64,000 nucleotides of DNA from Lachnoclostridium sp. An138 (GCF_002160765.1 NZ_NFLF01000004.1:62001-126000), one strand, 5' to 3'; shown: positions 1 through 8,766, counted from the first letter of the stretch. Numbers and translations are program-made. The notes: generated by a model not told the origin, from the letters alone.

Positions 1-259
<259 letters not shown>

Positions 260-267
260 AAAGTAAC

Positions 268-555
268 TTATTCTGCTGCTACCGGAACGATAGAAACCTG
301 CTTCTTATCTCTTCCCTTTCTCTCGAATCTTACGATTCCGTCAGTCAGAGCGAACAGGGTATCATCTCCGCCGCGTCCTACGTTCACACCCGGGTGAATC
401 TTGGTTCCGCGCTGTCTGTAAAGAATGTTTCCAGCCTTTACAAACTGTCCGTCAGCTCTCTTGGCTCCCAGTCTCTTGGACTCGGAATCACGGCCGTTCT
501 TTGTGGAACCTACTCCCTTTTTATGAGCGAACAACTGAAGGTTCATCTGTAACAT
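268..555 (-). CDS. rpmA: Ribosomal protein bL27 with cleavable N-terminal extension
   Basis: Large-subunit protein L27, 95 aa, whose N-terminus reaches the peptidyl transferase centre. The start MLQMNLQLF followed by [15 protein letters not shown] shows the Firmicutes form: a nine-residue extension that the cysteine protease Prp removes after the Phe. The ATG at 555-553 was chosen because AGGAGG (570-565) lies 9 nt upstream; a longer frame reaching 612 has no such site and would add unrelated residues. The ribosome binding site lies inside the end of prp, so the two genes are tightly coupled. Confidence 0.96.
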   Translation of the reverse strand: MLQMNLQLFAHKKGVGSTKNGRDSESKRLGAKRADGQFVKAGNILYRQRGTKIHPGVNVGRGGDDTLFALTDGIVRFERKGRDKKQVSIVPVAAE

Positions 556-559
556 GATA

Positions 560-880
560 TTACACCTCCTTGAATGCAATCCTGATGTATGATTTTCCAT
601 AACTTCGTTCAATGTCTGTCAGTCCAAGTACCATGGAATCCACCAGCAGTACGGCTTTCTCAGACAATGGCTCCGGGAAGCTGCAGCTTAAATAGCCGTC
701 TTTTTGTTCCCCCGAAAAACTGTCTTCTGTGAAGGCTTCTATGGAATTCAGCGTATTCAGTGACAGCACACTGACCGCCGCGCACACAATATCCTCGCCT
801 TCCTCGCCGTATCCGGCATGTCCTTCTATGGAAAAGCCGGTATACTGTCCGGATCTTTTATATATGGTAACGGCTGTCAT
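560..880 (-). CDS. prp: Ribosomal-processing cysteine protease Prp
   Basis: Prp (YsxB family, 106 aa) cuts the N-terminal extension off L27 so that L27 can function in the ribosome. The catalytic pair is visible: His in [12 protein letters not shown] (residue 21) and Cys in EDIVCAAVS (residue 33). It lies between rplU (5 nt upstream) and rpmA (its substrate gene), the conserved Firmicutes arrangement. No strong Shine-Dalgarno precedes its ATG, so it is probably translated by coupling from rplU. Confidence 0.94.
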   Translation of the reverse strand: MTAVTIYKRSGQYTGFSIEGHAGYGEEGEDIVCAAVSVLSLNTLNSIEAFTEDSFSGEQKDGYLSCSFPEPLSEKAVLLVDSMVLGLTDIERSYGKSYIRIAFKEV

Positions 881-885
881 GACGA

Positions 886-1197
886 TTACTGAACAGAGAT
901 CTTCTCGATCTTAACTGCCGTGTACTGCTGTCTGTGGCCGTTTTTCTTGTGATATCCAGATTTTCTCTTGTACTTGTAAACGATGACTTTCTTTGCTTTG
1001 CCGTCACCGATTACAGATGCAGTTACCGTAGCGCCGGCTACTGTCGGGGTTCCTACGGTCAGAGTGTCTCCGCCGACTGCCAGAACCTGGTCAAAGTTAT
1101 AAGTCTCGCCTGCCTCTACGCCAAGCTTCTCAACTTTGATTACATCGCCTTCGGATACTTTGTACTGTTTACCACCTGTTGCAATGATTGCGTACAT
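886..1197 (-). CDS. rplU: Ribosomal protein bL21
   Basis: Large-subunit protein L21, 103 aa, normal length. It begins [18 protein letters not shown] and carries the conserved C-terminal [15 protein letters not shown] stretch that binds 23S rRNA. AGGAGGTG lies just upstream of the ATG at 1197-1195. It is the first gene of rplU-prp-rpmA-obg, preceded by a consensus promoter and an unusually long leader of about 150 nt. Confidence 0.97.
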   Translation of the reverse strand: MYAIIATGGKQYKVSEGDVIKVEKLGVEAGETYNFDQVLAVGGDTLTVGTPTVAGATVTASVIGDGKAKKVIVYKYKRKSGYHKKNGHRQQYTAVKIEKISVQ

Positions 1198-1349
1198 TCT
1201 GTGGCACCTCCTGATTATTTACTCGCCAATTTTGGTGACGCGTCTTTTCCTTCTGCCCATTTCCCTTCTCTTCCTCTGCCTGAAAAAGCGGCCGGATGAA
1301 ACTAGAACGGATAAAAAAGCGCATACTTATACCTCGTTGTGCGGCATCC
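1198..1349 (-). promoter_or_regulatory. rplU 5' leader, candidate L21 ribosomal-protein leader
   Basis: About 150 nt lie between the predicted transcription start (near 1348) and the rplU ATG. Long structured leaders upstream of rplU are known in Firmicutes (the L21 leader family), where L21 is thought to repress its own operon. I see the position and length and purine-rich stretches, but I could not derive a confident fold by eye. A covariance-model search would decide. Confidence 0.4.
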
Positions 1350-1354
1350 GTAAT

Positions 1355-1383
1355 ATAATAGCACAGGCATACCGGGCTGTCAA
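1355..1383 (-). promoter_or_regulatory. Sigma-A promoter of the rplU operon
   Basis: On the minus strand TTGACA (1383-1378), a 17-bp spacer and TATTAT (1360-1355). This is near-consensus and fits strong ribosomal gene expression. Confidence 0.85.
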
Positions 1384-1425
1384 GAGGGGGTTCAGAAATT
1401 TTTGCTTTGTGCCTGGGATGATGTG

Positions 1426-1629
1426 CTGTATTGGACAGAGATACGTGGTGACCGCCAGCCGGCTGAGTATTCCCTCCAGAACCCGCTTCCGCTCCTGTCG
1501 AGCGTAACGGTACTAAGGCCTGCCGGACCAAAAACCGGCCCGGCAAGCCAAGTGCCGACGCTCTCCAAGGGTTCTTCCGGGAATATCTCAGCCGGCAGGC
1601 GCTTCCGCTTCATGCTCTGTCCGATATAG
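1426..1629 (-). repeat. Structured repeat element, copy 1 (possible ncRNA)
   Basis: Long imperfect hairpin read here on the minus strand. The outer arms pair 1426-1440 with 1615-1629 (GGACAGAG/CTCTGTCC core), and a second stem pairs 1458-1474 with 1579-1596. The core contains GGAGAGCGTCGGCACTTGG, an apical stem, CCTTAGTACCGTTACGC, and a small GC-GGAA-GC hairpin. The core recurs in opposite orientation at 4526-4631, while the stems differ by compensating changes. The GNRA tetraloop on this strand sets the likely RNA orientation. It is intergenic, downstream of merR and upstream of the rplU promoter. I do not recognise the family. Confidence 0.6.
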
Positions 1630-1720
1630 CCCGTCAGAAAGACACAAATAAAAATGTCTTCACTGTGCGTAAAACAGCACGGGCAGGGTATTGGAAAAGC
1701 TACTGGAAATCACGAGATGC

Positions 1721-2443
1721 TTATCTGGCGCAGTGAATTTCAATGGCTCTTTTTACAAACTTGGCTGTTCCTTCGCCGCCGGCTTTGTCGATATTGCGCT
1801 TAAAGCGCTCGTCGTCCACATACATTTTTCCCAGCTCATCAAGAATTTTGTCAGTACAGGTATAGTAATTATCTGTAATAATTTTTTGCAGAGCAATGAT
1901 TTTTTCCTGTACTGCTCTGTCGGATGGCGGAAGCTGCCTCAGCGCTCCAAGCTCAGCAAATATATTCATCATCCGCCGTCCTGCTTCAGCGGAATCACCG
2001 GCTTTTTCCTGTTTCTGCTCATATTCCTGATATTCTCTGGTGCCGCCCCATCTTTCCTTTACTTCTGACTTATAGTCTTCCATCCTTTTCGTGTCAAAAA
2101 CCTGAAAATCCATGTTTCTTACTCCTTTTTTCTGGATTTCACGGGCAAAAGAGATAAGTTCTCCTATATGCTGATACTGCAGTTCCAACAGTTTGATCTG
2201 CTGTGCCAGAGCTTCCGACGGATCAAAATCCGGGCTGTCGAGAATTGCTTTGATCTCCTTCAGTGGAAACTGCAGTTCCCGAAACAGTAAAATATTCTGC
2301 AGACGGCCAAGTGCCGTATCGTCATACAGCCGATAACCCGCTTCCGTTACTTCTGCAGGTTTCAGAAGACCGATTGCATCGTAATAATGCAGGGTGCGCA
2401 CACTTACCCCTGTGAGTCTGCTTACTTCTTTTACTGTCCGCAT
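1721..2443 (-). CDS. MerR-family regulator with TipAS-like ligand domain
   Basis: One-component regulator, about 240 aa. The N-terminal MerR helix-turn-helix is clear (TVKEVSRLTGVSVRTLHYYDAIGLL, residues about 3-27), followed by a dimerisation helix. The C-terminal half (from about residue 120, with KERWGGTREYQEYEQK) resembles the TipAS antibiotic-binding domain of TipAL/Mta. Such proteins activate multidrug-resistance genes when a drug binds. The ATG at 2443-2441 was preferred over a start 54 nt upstream because GGGAGGG precedes it and the longer frame would begin inside the promoter. Its promoter has the 19-bp spacer typical of MerR control, so autoregulation is likely. No efflux gene is adjacent. 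Confidence 0.85.
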   Translation of the reverse strand: MRTVKEVSRLTGVSVRTLHYYDAIGLLKPAEVTEAGYRLYDDTALGRLQNILLFRELQFPLKEIKAILDSPDFDPSEALAQQIKLLELQYQHIGELISFAREIQKKGVRNMDFQVFDTKRMEDYKSEVKERWGGTREYQEYEQKQEKAGDSAEAGRRMMNIFAELGALRQLPPSDRAVQEKIIALQKIITDNYYTCTDKILDELGKMYVDDERFKRNIDKAGGEGTAKFVKRAIEIHCAR

Positions 2444-2466
2444 AACTATCCCTCCCGTGTAAGGCC

Positions 2467-2497
2467 ATTGTAAGCTATAACGCAGCGTCAGGGTCAA
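2467..2497 (-). promoter_or_regulatory. MerR-type promoter/operator of the TipA-like regulator
   Basis: Minus-strand TTGACC (2497-2492), a 19-bp spacer and TACAAT (2472-2467). The long spacer is the mark of MerR-activated promoters. A dyad, TGACGC-T-GCGTTA (2490-2478), lies within the spacer and is the probable binding site of the adjacent regulator. Confidence 0.75.
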
Positions 2498-2547
2498 GGG
2501 TTTTCAGAAATTTTATGTCAGAGCACCTGGATAAGGACTTTCTCCTG

Positions 2548-3075
2548 TTATAGCTGCCGAAGATTTTTTAACAGCTTTTTCAAACCTGCCTCATTCTGCT
2601 CGTCGGTGAGCGTAGGGTCTTTCGTGAAGCGCTCGCAGGGAAGTTCCATGCAGTCTGCACAGGTACGCTGTCCTTTGTCTTTTACGCAGCAGTCATATAC
2701 TGCGCAGCGTTCCCGGTTCAGATATTTTGTCCAGAAGACCTTTCCCTCGATCTTGCGGCAGCCAGCACACTCCGATGGGAAGCGCGCACATTCTGTACAG
2801 ACAGCGCCGCAGGGGGCGGGCAGATAAAAATCGTCTTTCCAGAACCACCATTTACATTTCTGCGGATCTGGATTTTCCGTATTCAGATAGTACTCCAACG
2901 CGCGATAAATATAGAGCTGGCAGCGGTCGAGCTCGAATCCTCTTAGACGGCATTCCTCTGCGTAGAGTTCCTCGGCCCGTTTGCCGCGCAGGGACTCAAT
3001 GCTTCGGTAACCCATGGCAATCAGATCCTGCTCCGTCTGCTTTCCTACATTTGGGATTTTTCTGAGTTCACTCAT
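2548..3075 (-). CDS. Cdd1-type helix-hairpin-helix protein with Cys-rich DUF3795-like C-terminus
   Basis: 175 aa. Residues 1-65 match the Cdd1 (pathogenicity locus) helix-hairpin-helix fold: RKIPNVGKQTEQDLIAMGY, then a second helix pair. Residues from about 88 are rich in Cys pairs (CGAVCTEC, CAGC, CCVKDKGQRTCADC, LPCERF), as in DUF3795 proteins, suggesting metal or Fe-S binding. Function is unknown; the N-terminal part suggests DNA binding. GAGGAGGTG precedes the ATG. It is a stand-alone gene, with about 100 nt on each side. Confidence 0.75.
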   Translation of the reverse strand: MSELRKIPNVGKQTEQDLIAMGYRSIESLRGKRAEELYAEECRLRGFELDRCQLYIYRALEYYLNTENPDPQKCKWWFWKDDFYLPAPCGAVCTECARFPSECAGCRKIEGKVFWTKYLNRERCAVYDCCVKDKGQRTCADCMELPCERFTKDPTLTDEQNEAGLKKLLKNLRQL

Positions 3076-3171
3076 AAGCGCACCTCCTCTCTCTGGCTGG
3101 GTACCGGCATCATAAATGCCTGGAAATGTGAGGGGAAATTTCCCTTAGTATGCCGACGCTAATTTAGGTAT

Positions 3172-4389
3172 TTATATAAAGACATATTTCTTCAGACGGT
3201 CGAAGGCTTCTGCGACAAGACTGTGGGGCAGCGCCAGATTCATGCGGATGTGGCAGTCCCCGTGGAAAGGCCGTCCATCCTGCCAGATCACGCCCACTTC
3301 GATGCCTGCTTTCTGCAGAGCGTCAATCGTCGTATGGTGTTCCCGGCACCAGTCTGTGCAGTCCAGAAACAGCATGTAGGTACCCTGGGGCATGGTCGTC
3401 CGGATTCCTGCAAAATTGTCATAGATAAAAGAAACTGCATACTCCAGATTGTCTTTCAGGACCTGGCGAAGCTCGTCCAGCCACTCCTGTCCCTCTTTGC
3501 TGTAAGCGGCAGTCAGAGCGTGCATGGAAAGTACATTCATGGAATTGTAATGGGTGGCAGCTCCCGCTTTTGTGATTCGATCTCTCAGCAGGGAATTGTA
3601 AATCACATGATAAGAGCCCACAAGACCGGCCAGATTAAAGGTCTTTGACGGAGCGTACAGAGCAATTGTGCGCATCCGGGCATCTTCAGAAATCATCTGT
3701 GTGGGAATATGGCGGTATCCGGGCATGGTCAGATCCGCCCAGATCTCATCCGAAATGACATATACGTCATATTTCTGGTAAAGATCCATCAGCTTCCGGA
3801 TTTCCCACTCTTCCCATACACGGCCGGCAGGATTGTGCGGCGAACAGAAAATGGCGGCGTGGATACCGCCTCCGGACAGCTTCTGCTCCAAATCCCTGTA
3901 GTCGATCCGCCACGTTCCCTGCTCATCCTGTATGAGCGGATTCAGAACCAGATTCCAGCCATTGTCTTCCGCGCAGTGCGTAAAACCGATATAGGTGGGA
4001 GACTGGGTGATAATGGAATCCCCGGGCTGACAGAGAATCTTCAGGGCGCTCACCACTCCGCCCAGCACACCGTTCTCATATCCGATACATTCCTTCGTAA
4101 GACCCGTGGTGCCAAAACGCTCCTCATGCCACCGGATGATGCTGTCAAAATACGTTTCTGTGGGCTGAAAATACCCGTAAGCCGGATGTGCAGCACGTTC
4201 AGAGATTGCTTTGGGGATCTCCGGGAAAGCGGGAAAATTCATATCCGCCACCCACATGGGGATCACAGAAAAGCCGTCCTTTATTTTCGCGTCTGCAAAA
4301 AAGCCATTTCCGCCGCCGGAACTTGGAATATCCACCGCTATGGCGTCCTTTCCAAGCCGGTCCATAATTGTCGTAAAGTCGTACTTCAT
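3172..4389 (-). CDS. MalY/PatB family PLP-dependent C-S beta-lyase
   Basis: Fold-type I aminotransferase-like enzyme, about 405 aa, probably a cystathionine or cysteine-S-conjugate beta-lyase. Visible marks are VIPMWVADMNFPAFPEI near residue 40, the substrate-binding CSPHNPAGRVW, VISDEIWADL (PLP-contacting Asp) and APSKTFNLAGL, where Lys forms the Schiff base. The C-terminus has the usual HIRMNLALP. The ATG at 4389-4387 is preferred to one 27 nt upstream because AAAGGAAGG stands at proper distance. The MalY/PatB group is separated from true aminotransferases mainly by overall similarity, so the exact substrate is inferred. Confidence 0.85.
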   Translation of the reverse strand: MKYDFTTIMDRLGKDAIAVDIPSSGGGNGFFADAKIKDGFSVIPMWVADMNFPAFPEIPKAISERAAHPAYGYFQPTETYFDSIIRWHEERFGTTGLTKECIGYENGVLGGVVSALKILCQPGDSIITQSPTYIGFTHCAEDNGWNLVLNPLIQDEQGTWRIDYRDLEQKLSGGGIHAAIFCSPHNPAGRVWEEWEIRKLMDLYQKYDVYVISDEIWADLTMPGYRHIPTQMISEDARMRTIALYAPSKTFNLAGLVGSYHVIYNSLLRDRITKAGAATHYNSMNVLSMHALTAAYSKEGQEWLDELRQVLKDNLEYAVSFIYDNFAGIRTTMPQGTYMLFLDCTDWCREHHTTIDALQKAGIEVGVIWQDGRPFHGDCHIRMNLALPHSLVAEAFDRLKKYVFI

Positions 4390-4506
4390 ACACTGCCTTC
4401 CTTTCTCTCCTGTCAATGCTGTCCACTTTTAAACGGCATGCCTCAATCCTGAGCCCTTTTGCCGGCACGGCTTTTTCCGGAGGTGTGCAGGGCCTGTCAC
4501 GAACAG

Positions 4507-4650
4507 CCCCGCCGCCCCGGTTTCCTGAAAGAACCCTTGGAGAGCGTCGGCACTTGGTTTCCCGGGCCGCTTTTGGGCCCGGGAAACCTTAGTACCGTTA
4601 CGCTTGACAGGAGCGCAAGCGAGTTCTGGAAGGAAACCGGGGCGGCGGGG
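4507..4650 (+). repeat. Structured repeat element, copy 2 (possible ncRNA)
   Basis: A perfect 19-bp GC-rich outer stem (4507-4525 with 4632-4650) encloses the same core as the element at 1426-1629 but on the plus strand: AAGAACCCTTGGAGAGCGTC, GGCACTTGG, an 11-bp apical stem and CCTTAGTACCGTTACGCT. A GC-GCAA-GC hairpin replaces the GC-GGAA-GC of copy 1, both GNRA loops. Stem sequences differ between the copies but keep pairing, as expected for RNA under structural selection. It begins 10 nt past the rng stop and ends before patB. Confidence 0.6.
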
Positions 4651-4659
4651 CGTCCATGC

Positions 4660-5862
4660 TCAGTCACTGTATACCTGCTCAAAAAGCGACTTCTGCGTTT
4701 TTTTGCGCGTAATTTCCACCAGTCCCAGCGCCGTCATATCCACCAGCGTCGTCTTGACCGGATCGTGTTTCAGCTCAGAGGCCAGATAATCCATAAGCGC
4801 CTTCTGATCTTCCTGCGCCTCCATATCGATAAAATCTGCGATGATGATGCCGGACAGGTTCCGCAGGCGGAGCTGCCTGGCAATCTCGGCGGCTGCTTCT
4901 TTGTTGATCTTAAGGAACGTATCCTGCTGCTTTTTTCGTCCCTGATATTTCCCGGTATTCACGTCGATCACCGTGAGGGCCTCCGTAGGCTGAATCACCA
5001 GATAACCGCCAGATTTCAGCCATACACGCTCCCGCAGAGCCCCTTCCAGCGCCCCTCCAATCCCGTAAAGGCTGTTCAGAGAAGGGGCTTCCTGATCATA
5101 AAACTGCAGTTTATTCAAATCTTCCGGCTGATATTCCGAAAGATAACTGAAAAGCTCCTCATACAGAATGCGGTCATCAGTCACAATTTTACCAAGCCGG
5201 TTCTGGGGGAGGCTCCGGATTCTGGCCGCGTAGACGGGAGGTTCCCGATACACAAGGGAAAAGCATGTCTGGTTCCGTCCGGTTTCCAGTGTCCGCCGTA
5301 CAAGGGCAGTCAGGCGGGTCAGTTCTTCTCTCAGCTCTTCTTCCCCGGCTCCCGCCGCATTGGTGCGGACGATGATGCCAAAGTCTTCCTGAAGAAAAGG
5401 TTCCGCAATCTGGCGCAGCCGCTGCCGTTCTGTCTGTTCCAGCTTAGAAGAAATGCCGAGATTCTTTTTCCCGGTGGTGAGCACCAGATATTTCCCGGCA
5501 AAGTTCAGATTGCAGGTGACAGTCGGAGCCTTTGTCTTGACGGCTTCCCGGCTTACCTGCACGAGAAGCTCATCGCCGGGGACGAGCTTCTCCTTCTTTT
5601 TAGGTGAAGTGTACAGGGGCGTGTCGTTTTCCGCGAGGGAATAATAACAGAGCACGCCGTCTGCGATCTCTATGAACGCTGCGTTGATGTTTGAAAGGAT
5701 GTTTTTCACCTTTCCCACATAAATATTTCCAAGAAGCGAGTCTGTGCCGGAAGACATACAGGAAAGCTCCGCAGCACGGCCGTTTTCATAAAATGCGCTG
5801 ACAATCTTTTCTTTTCCGTGGACAGAAAGCCGGGTCACGAGAAAAATTCCCTGTTCCTCCAT
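4660..5862 (-). CDS. rng: Ribonuclease E/G family endoribonuclease (short form)
   Basis: 400-aa RNase G-type enzyme that cuts single-stranded 5'-monophosphorylated RNA in mRNA decay and rRNA maturation. An S1 domain covers about residues 38-120 (GNIYVGKVKNILSNINAAF). The catalytic metal-binding aspartates are in VIDVNTGKY (D300) and IIIADFIDM (D343), matching D303 and D346 of E. coli RNase E. The protein stops right after ITRKKTQKSLFEQ, so the CPxC zinc-link and small dimerisation domain of E. coli enzymes are absent, as in many Clostridia homologues. It follows the DUF2344 gene by 2 nt, in an operon with the TIGR03960 gene. Confidence 0.9.
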   Translation of the reverse strand: MEEQGIFLVTRLSVHGKEKIVSAFYENGRAAELSCMSSGTDSLLGNIYVGKVKNILSNINAAFIEIADGVLCYYSLAENDTPLYTSPKKKEKLVPGDELLVQVSREAVKTKAPTVTCNLNFAGKYLVLTTGKKNLGISSKLEQTERQRLRQIAEPFLQEDFGIIVRTNAAGAGEEELREELTRLTALVRRTLETGRNQTCFSLVYREPPVYAARIRSLPQNRLGKIVTDDRILYEELFSYLSEYQPEDLNKLQFYDQEAPSLNSLYGIGGALEGALRERVWLKSGGYLVIQPTEALTVIDVNTGKYQGRKKQQDTFLKINKEAAAEIARQLRLRNLSGIIIADFIDMEAQEDQKALMDYLASELKHDPVKTTLVDMTALGLVEITRKKTQKSLFEQVYSD

Positions 5863-5864
5863 CC

Positions 5865-6581
5865 CTAAAACTCCTCTCCCAGATCTTCCAGGCTTACGAA
5901 GCGCCCTGCTCCCTCCAGGCCCGTATCGGCATAAAGCTCTTTTCTGTGAATCAGAAGGGCAAACCCCGGAATCGAAAAGCCTGCGTAAGCCGCAAAAGCT
6001 TCCATCACAAGCTCCGGCTTAATATTGTCGGCGCTGCCCGCTGACAGACGCAGGAAGATACAGCTTCCATCAGAAGACGGACGGCATTCCGCCTGATAGA
6101 TCAGAGGCTTTAAGTCCAGCTCACGCTCTCCCTTTTTCGTCTTCTTGACGATGGGAATGGCGCTCTGATGATAAAAGGCAGTCCAGGCTTCCGCCAAATT
6201 GTCAGGAAGAAATTTTTCGTCCCTGAAACGTACTTCGTAATCGGCAGCAGCCACAAGAGACATGGCGTTTGACGCCTTTTCCTCCGGAATTCTGCGGAAG
6301 GATAAGACCTCGACCCCTTCTGCCATCACTGCATTCAGGCGCTTCACCGCAGACGCGGAGGACTGCTCGTTTCCGATCTCTATATCCAGATATTCGCCGT
6401 CGCTGGTCAGTCCCACGCCCAGCGGGGACGCAAAGGACATAATCATATGGGGACTGAAACCGCTGGAATAACAGATGTCGATATCAGCCCTGCGCATGGC
6501 CTTCTGGAAATAGCGCATGATATCCAGATGACCGATAAATTTCATGATACCGTATTTACGGAATTTGATGCGGATTTTCAT
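5865..6581 (-). CDS. TIGR03936 / DUF2344 radical-SAM-associated protein
   Basis: 238 aa, begins MKIRIKFRKYGIMKFIGHLDIMRYFQKAMRRADI and contains SSGFSPHMIMSFASPLGVGLTSDGEY, both typical of the DUF2344 family. In other bacteria this domain is either fused to, or encoded next to, the TIGR03960 radical SAM protein, as here: its ATG overlaps the end of that gene by 4 nt. The molecular role is not established; the steady link with rng and the ribosomal operon suggests RNA modification or processing. Confidence 0.88.
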   Translation of the reverse strand: MKIRIKFRKYGIMKFIGHLDIMRYFQKAMRRADIDICYSSGFSPHMIMSFASPLGVGLTSDGEYLDIEIGNEQSSASAVKRLNAVMAEGVEVLSFRRIPEEKASNAMSLVAAADYEVRFRDEKFLPDNLAEAWTAFYHQSAIPIVKKTKKGERELDLKPLIYQAECRPSSDGSCIFLRLSAGSADNIKPELVMEAFAAYAGFSIPGFALLIHRKELYADTGLEGAGRFVSLEDLGEEF

Positions 6582-8530
6582 GCCTGATTTCCTCCTTCCT
6601 GGATTTCCTGTGCGGTTTCAGAAGAAACCGGGGCGCTGCCTGTGGGAACTTTCTGTACCGGGCCGCCCGCGGACGCGCCGGGGCATACGCCGGTGTGGTA
6701 ACGGCCTGCGCCGCAACCCTGGCACTGCATCAGGCAGTTGGGTGTAACGCTTTCCTCGTGAGCTCTCTCCCACTCCCGCAGCAGGAACTTCTTCGTCACA
6801 CCGATGTCGATGAAATCCCAGGGGAACAGCTCATCCGTTTTTCTCTGTCGCGTCGTGTAGAAAGAGATGTCGATGCCCGCTTCCTCAAAGGCTTCCAGCC
6901 AGAGTTCATTATGGAAATGCTCAGACCAGGAATCGAAAAGACAGCCCTTCTCGTAAGCCAGACGGAGCGCCTTTGATACTTTCCGGTCTCCGCGGGCGAA
7001 GATTCCCTCCAGCACTGTGACATCTGCTTCATGCCAGTTGTATTTGATGCTCTTGCGGTTCAGCTGAGCTTTAATTTCCGTGTTTACCGTATGCGCCTTC
7101 TCAAGAAATTCCTCCCGGGTGCACATGCGGGCCCACTGGAAGGGCGTGAAAGGCTTCGGCACAAAGAAAGAGGTGCTGACGGTAATCTGACATTTTCCGT
7201 TCCGCTGATCTTTGGGAATCTCATAATACCGGCGGGCAATCCGCTCCGCAAGCCAGGCGATACTTTTCTGATCTTCTTCTGTCTCTGTGGGCAGGCCCAG
7301 CATAAAATAAAGCTTCACCTTGTTCCAGCCGCCCTCAAAAGCCTGTCCTGCTCCTTCCAAGATCACTTCCTCGGTCAGGCCCTTGTTGATCACGTCGCGC
7401 AGACGCTGGGAGCCGGCCTCCGGCGCGAAGGTCAGACTGCTCTTACGGATATCCTGCACCTTGCTCATAACGTCCAGAGAGAAAGCGTCAATGCGCAGGG
7501 AAGGCAGGGAAATATTGACGCCCCTGTTTCCAAAAGTGTCAATAAGAAACGTCACCAGCTCCTGAAGCTGCGAATAATCGCTGGAACTTAAGGAACTTAA
7601 CGAGATCTCTTCGTGTCCGGTGCTTTCCAGCATATCAAGGGCTGCCTGCTCCAGCATTTCCAGAGACCGCTCCCGTGTGGGCCGGTACAGCATCCCCGCC
7701 TGGCAGAAACGGCAGCCGCGGATACAGCCTCTCTGGATCTCCAGAACCACACGGTCCTGGGTGACCTTGATGAAAGGCACCAGCGGTTTCTTCGGATAGT
7801 AGGTGTGAGTAAGGTCGGTCACTACCTGCTTTTCCACTTTTCTGGGCGCATGGGGATTTACCGGCTCCATGGAAGCCAAAGTTCCATCCTCCTGGTAGGT
7901 AATTTCATAGAAAGAAGGCACGTAGATTCCGGGAATCTGTGCCGCCCGCTCCAGAAACTCTTTCCGGCTTCCGCATTTCTGCCGCACTTCCTTGTAAGCA
8001 TCCAGCAGGGCAAAGTAAGAGGTCTCGCCCTCTCCGATATAGAAGAGATCGAAAAACTCCGCCAGCGGCTCCGGATTTGTGGCGCAGGGCCCGCCGCCAA
8101 TCACGATCGGGTCCTCCCAGGTACGTTCTGCGGCACTCAACGGGATACCGCTCAGGTCCAGAATCTGAAGAATATTCGTGTAGCACATTTCGTACTGGAG
8201 CGTAATTCCCAGAAAGTCAAATTCCCGCACCGGGTCCTGGGATTCCAGCGCGAACAGCGGGATGTTCTTTTCTCTCATGAGCTGATCCAGATCTACCCAG
8301 GGAGAATAGACGCGCTCGCACCAGACATCCTCCCGCTGATTGAACATGTCATAGAGGATCTGGATACCCAGATGGGACATGCCGATCTCGTACACGTCCG
8401 GAAAGCACATACAGAAACGGATGTCCACCTGCTCCGGGTCCTTGATGACTGCGTTGATCTCATTTCCGAGATACCGGGCAGGCTTGTCTATTTTCAATAA
8501 GATTTCATCGCTTAAAGCTAATTTTTTCAT
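6578..8530 (-). CDS. TIGR03960 B12-binding-like radical SAM protein
   Basis: About 650 aa. An N-terminal cobalamin-binding-like Rossmann region (residues about 20-180, CFPDVYEIGMSHLGIQILYD and VIGGGPCATNPEPLAEF) is followed by a radical SAM core with the cluster motif CIRGCRFCQAG. The C-terminus has a Cys-rich tail (CLMQCQGCGAG). The ATG at 8530 gives the family N-terminus MKKLALSDEILLKI; a GTG at 8539 directly follows an in-frame stop and is less likely. The nearest AGGAG is far upstream, beyond a small hairpin. Its partner DUF2344 overlaps its stop by 4 nt. Reaction unknown. Confidence 0.88.
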   Translation of the reverse strand: MKKLALSDEILLKIDKPARYLGNEINAVIKDPEQVDIRFCMCFPDVYEIGMSHLGIQILYDMFNQREDVWCERVYSPWVDLDQLMREKNIPLFALESQDPVREFDFLGITLQYEMCYTNILQILDLSGIPLSAAERTWEDPIVIGGGPCATNPEPLAEFFDLFYIGEGETSYFALLDAYKEVRQKCGSRKEFLERAAQIPGIYVPSFYEITYQEDGTLASMEPVNPHAPRKVEKQVVTDLTHTYYPKKPLVPFIKVTQDRVVLEIQRGCIRGCRFCQAGMLYRPTRERSLEMLEQAALDMLESTGHEEISLSSLSSSDYSQLQELVTFLIDTFGNRGVNISLPSLRIDAFSLDVMSKVQDIRKSSLTFAPEAGSQRLRDVINKGLTEEVILEGAGQAFEGGWNKVKLYFMLGLPTETEEDQKSIAWLAERIARRYYEIPKDQRNGKCQITVSTSFFVPKPFTPFQWARMCTREEFLEKAHTVNTEIKAQLNRKSIKYNWHEADVTVLEGIFARGDRKVSKALRLAYEKGCLFDSWSEHFHNELWLEAFEEAGIDISFYTTRQRKTDELFPWDFIDIGVTKKFLLREWERAHEESVTPNCLMQCQGCGAGRYHTGVCPGASAGGPVQKVPTGSAPVSSETAQEIQEGGNQA

Positions 8531-8722
8531 TTTGAGCACTTATGATATTGTGTATGAGCACACAATTACAACTTTTCTCCTTTTACATGATTTTTACTTA
8601 AAAACAGAACTTCAGGGTCCTGCATTCTGACACAAGCTGTCTTTGAATATAAATCGTTCCCGTGAAAAAGTCAATATCAGAATACCGGCCGCCTCGTCAC
8701 TGCTGTTCCTGTTCTGCCTATT

Positions 8723-8751
8723 ATAATATACTGAATTTCACGGAACTTCAA
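8723..8751 (-). promoter_or_regulatory. Probable promoter of the TIGR03960-DUF2344-rng operon
   Basis: Minus-strand TTGAAG (8751-8746), a 17-bp spacer and TATTAT (8728-8723). It lies about 190 nt upstream of the first gene, just past the end of the small upstream reading frames. Confidence 0.6.
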
Positions 8752-8766
8752 TTATATTAGATGTTA

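Noticed and set aside
1426-1629. Reading the repeat elements as ordinary transcription terminators
   Set aside because: They are 144-204 nt long with conserved internal sequence and no T-run; a terminator would not keep the core sequence.
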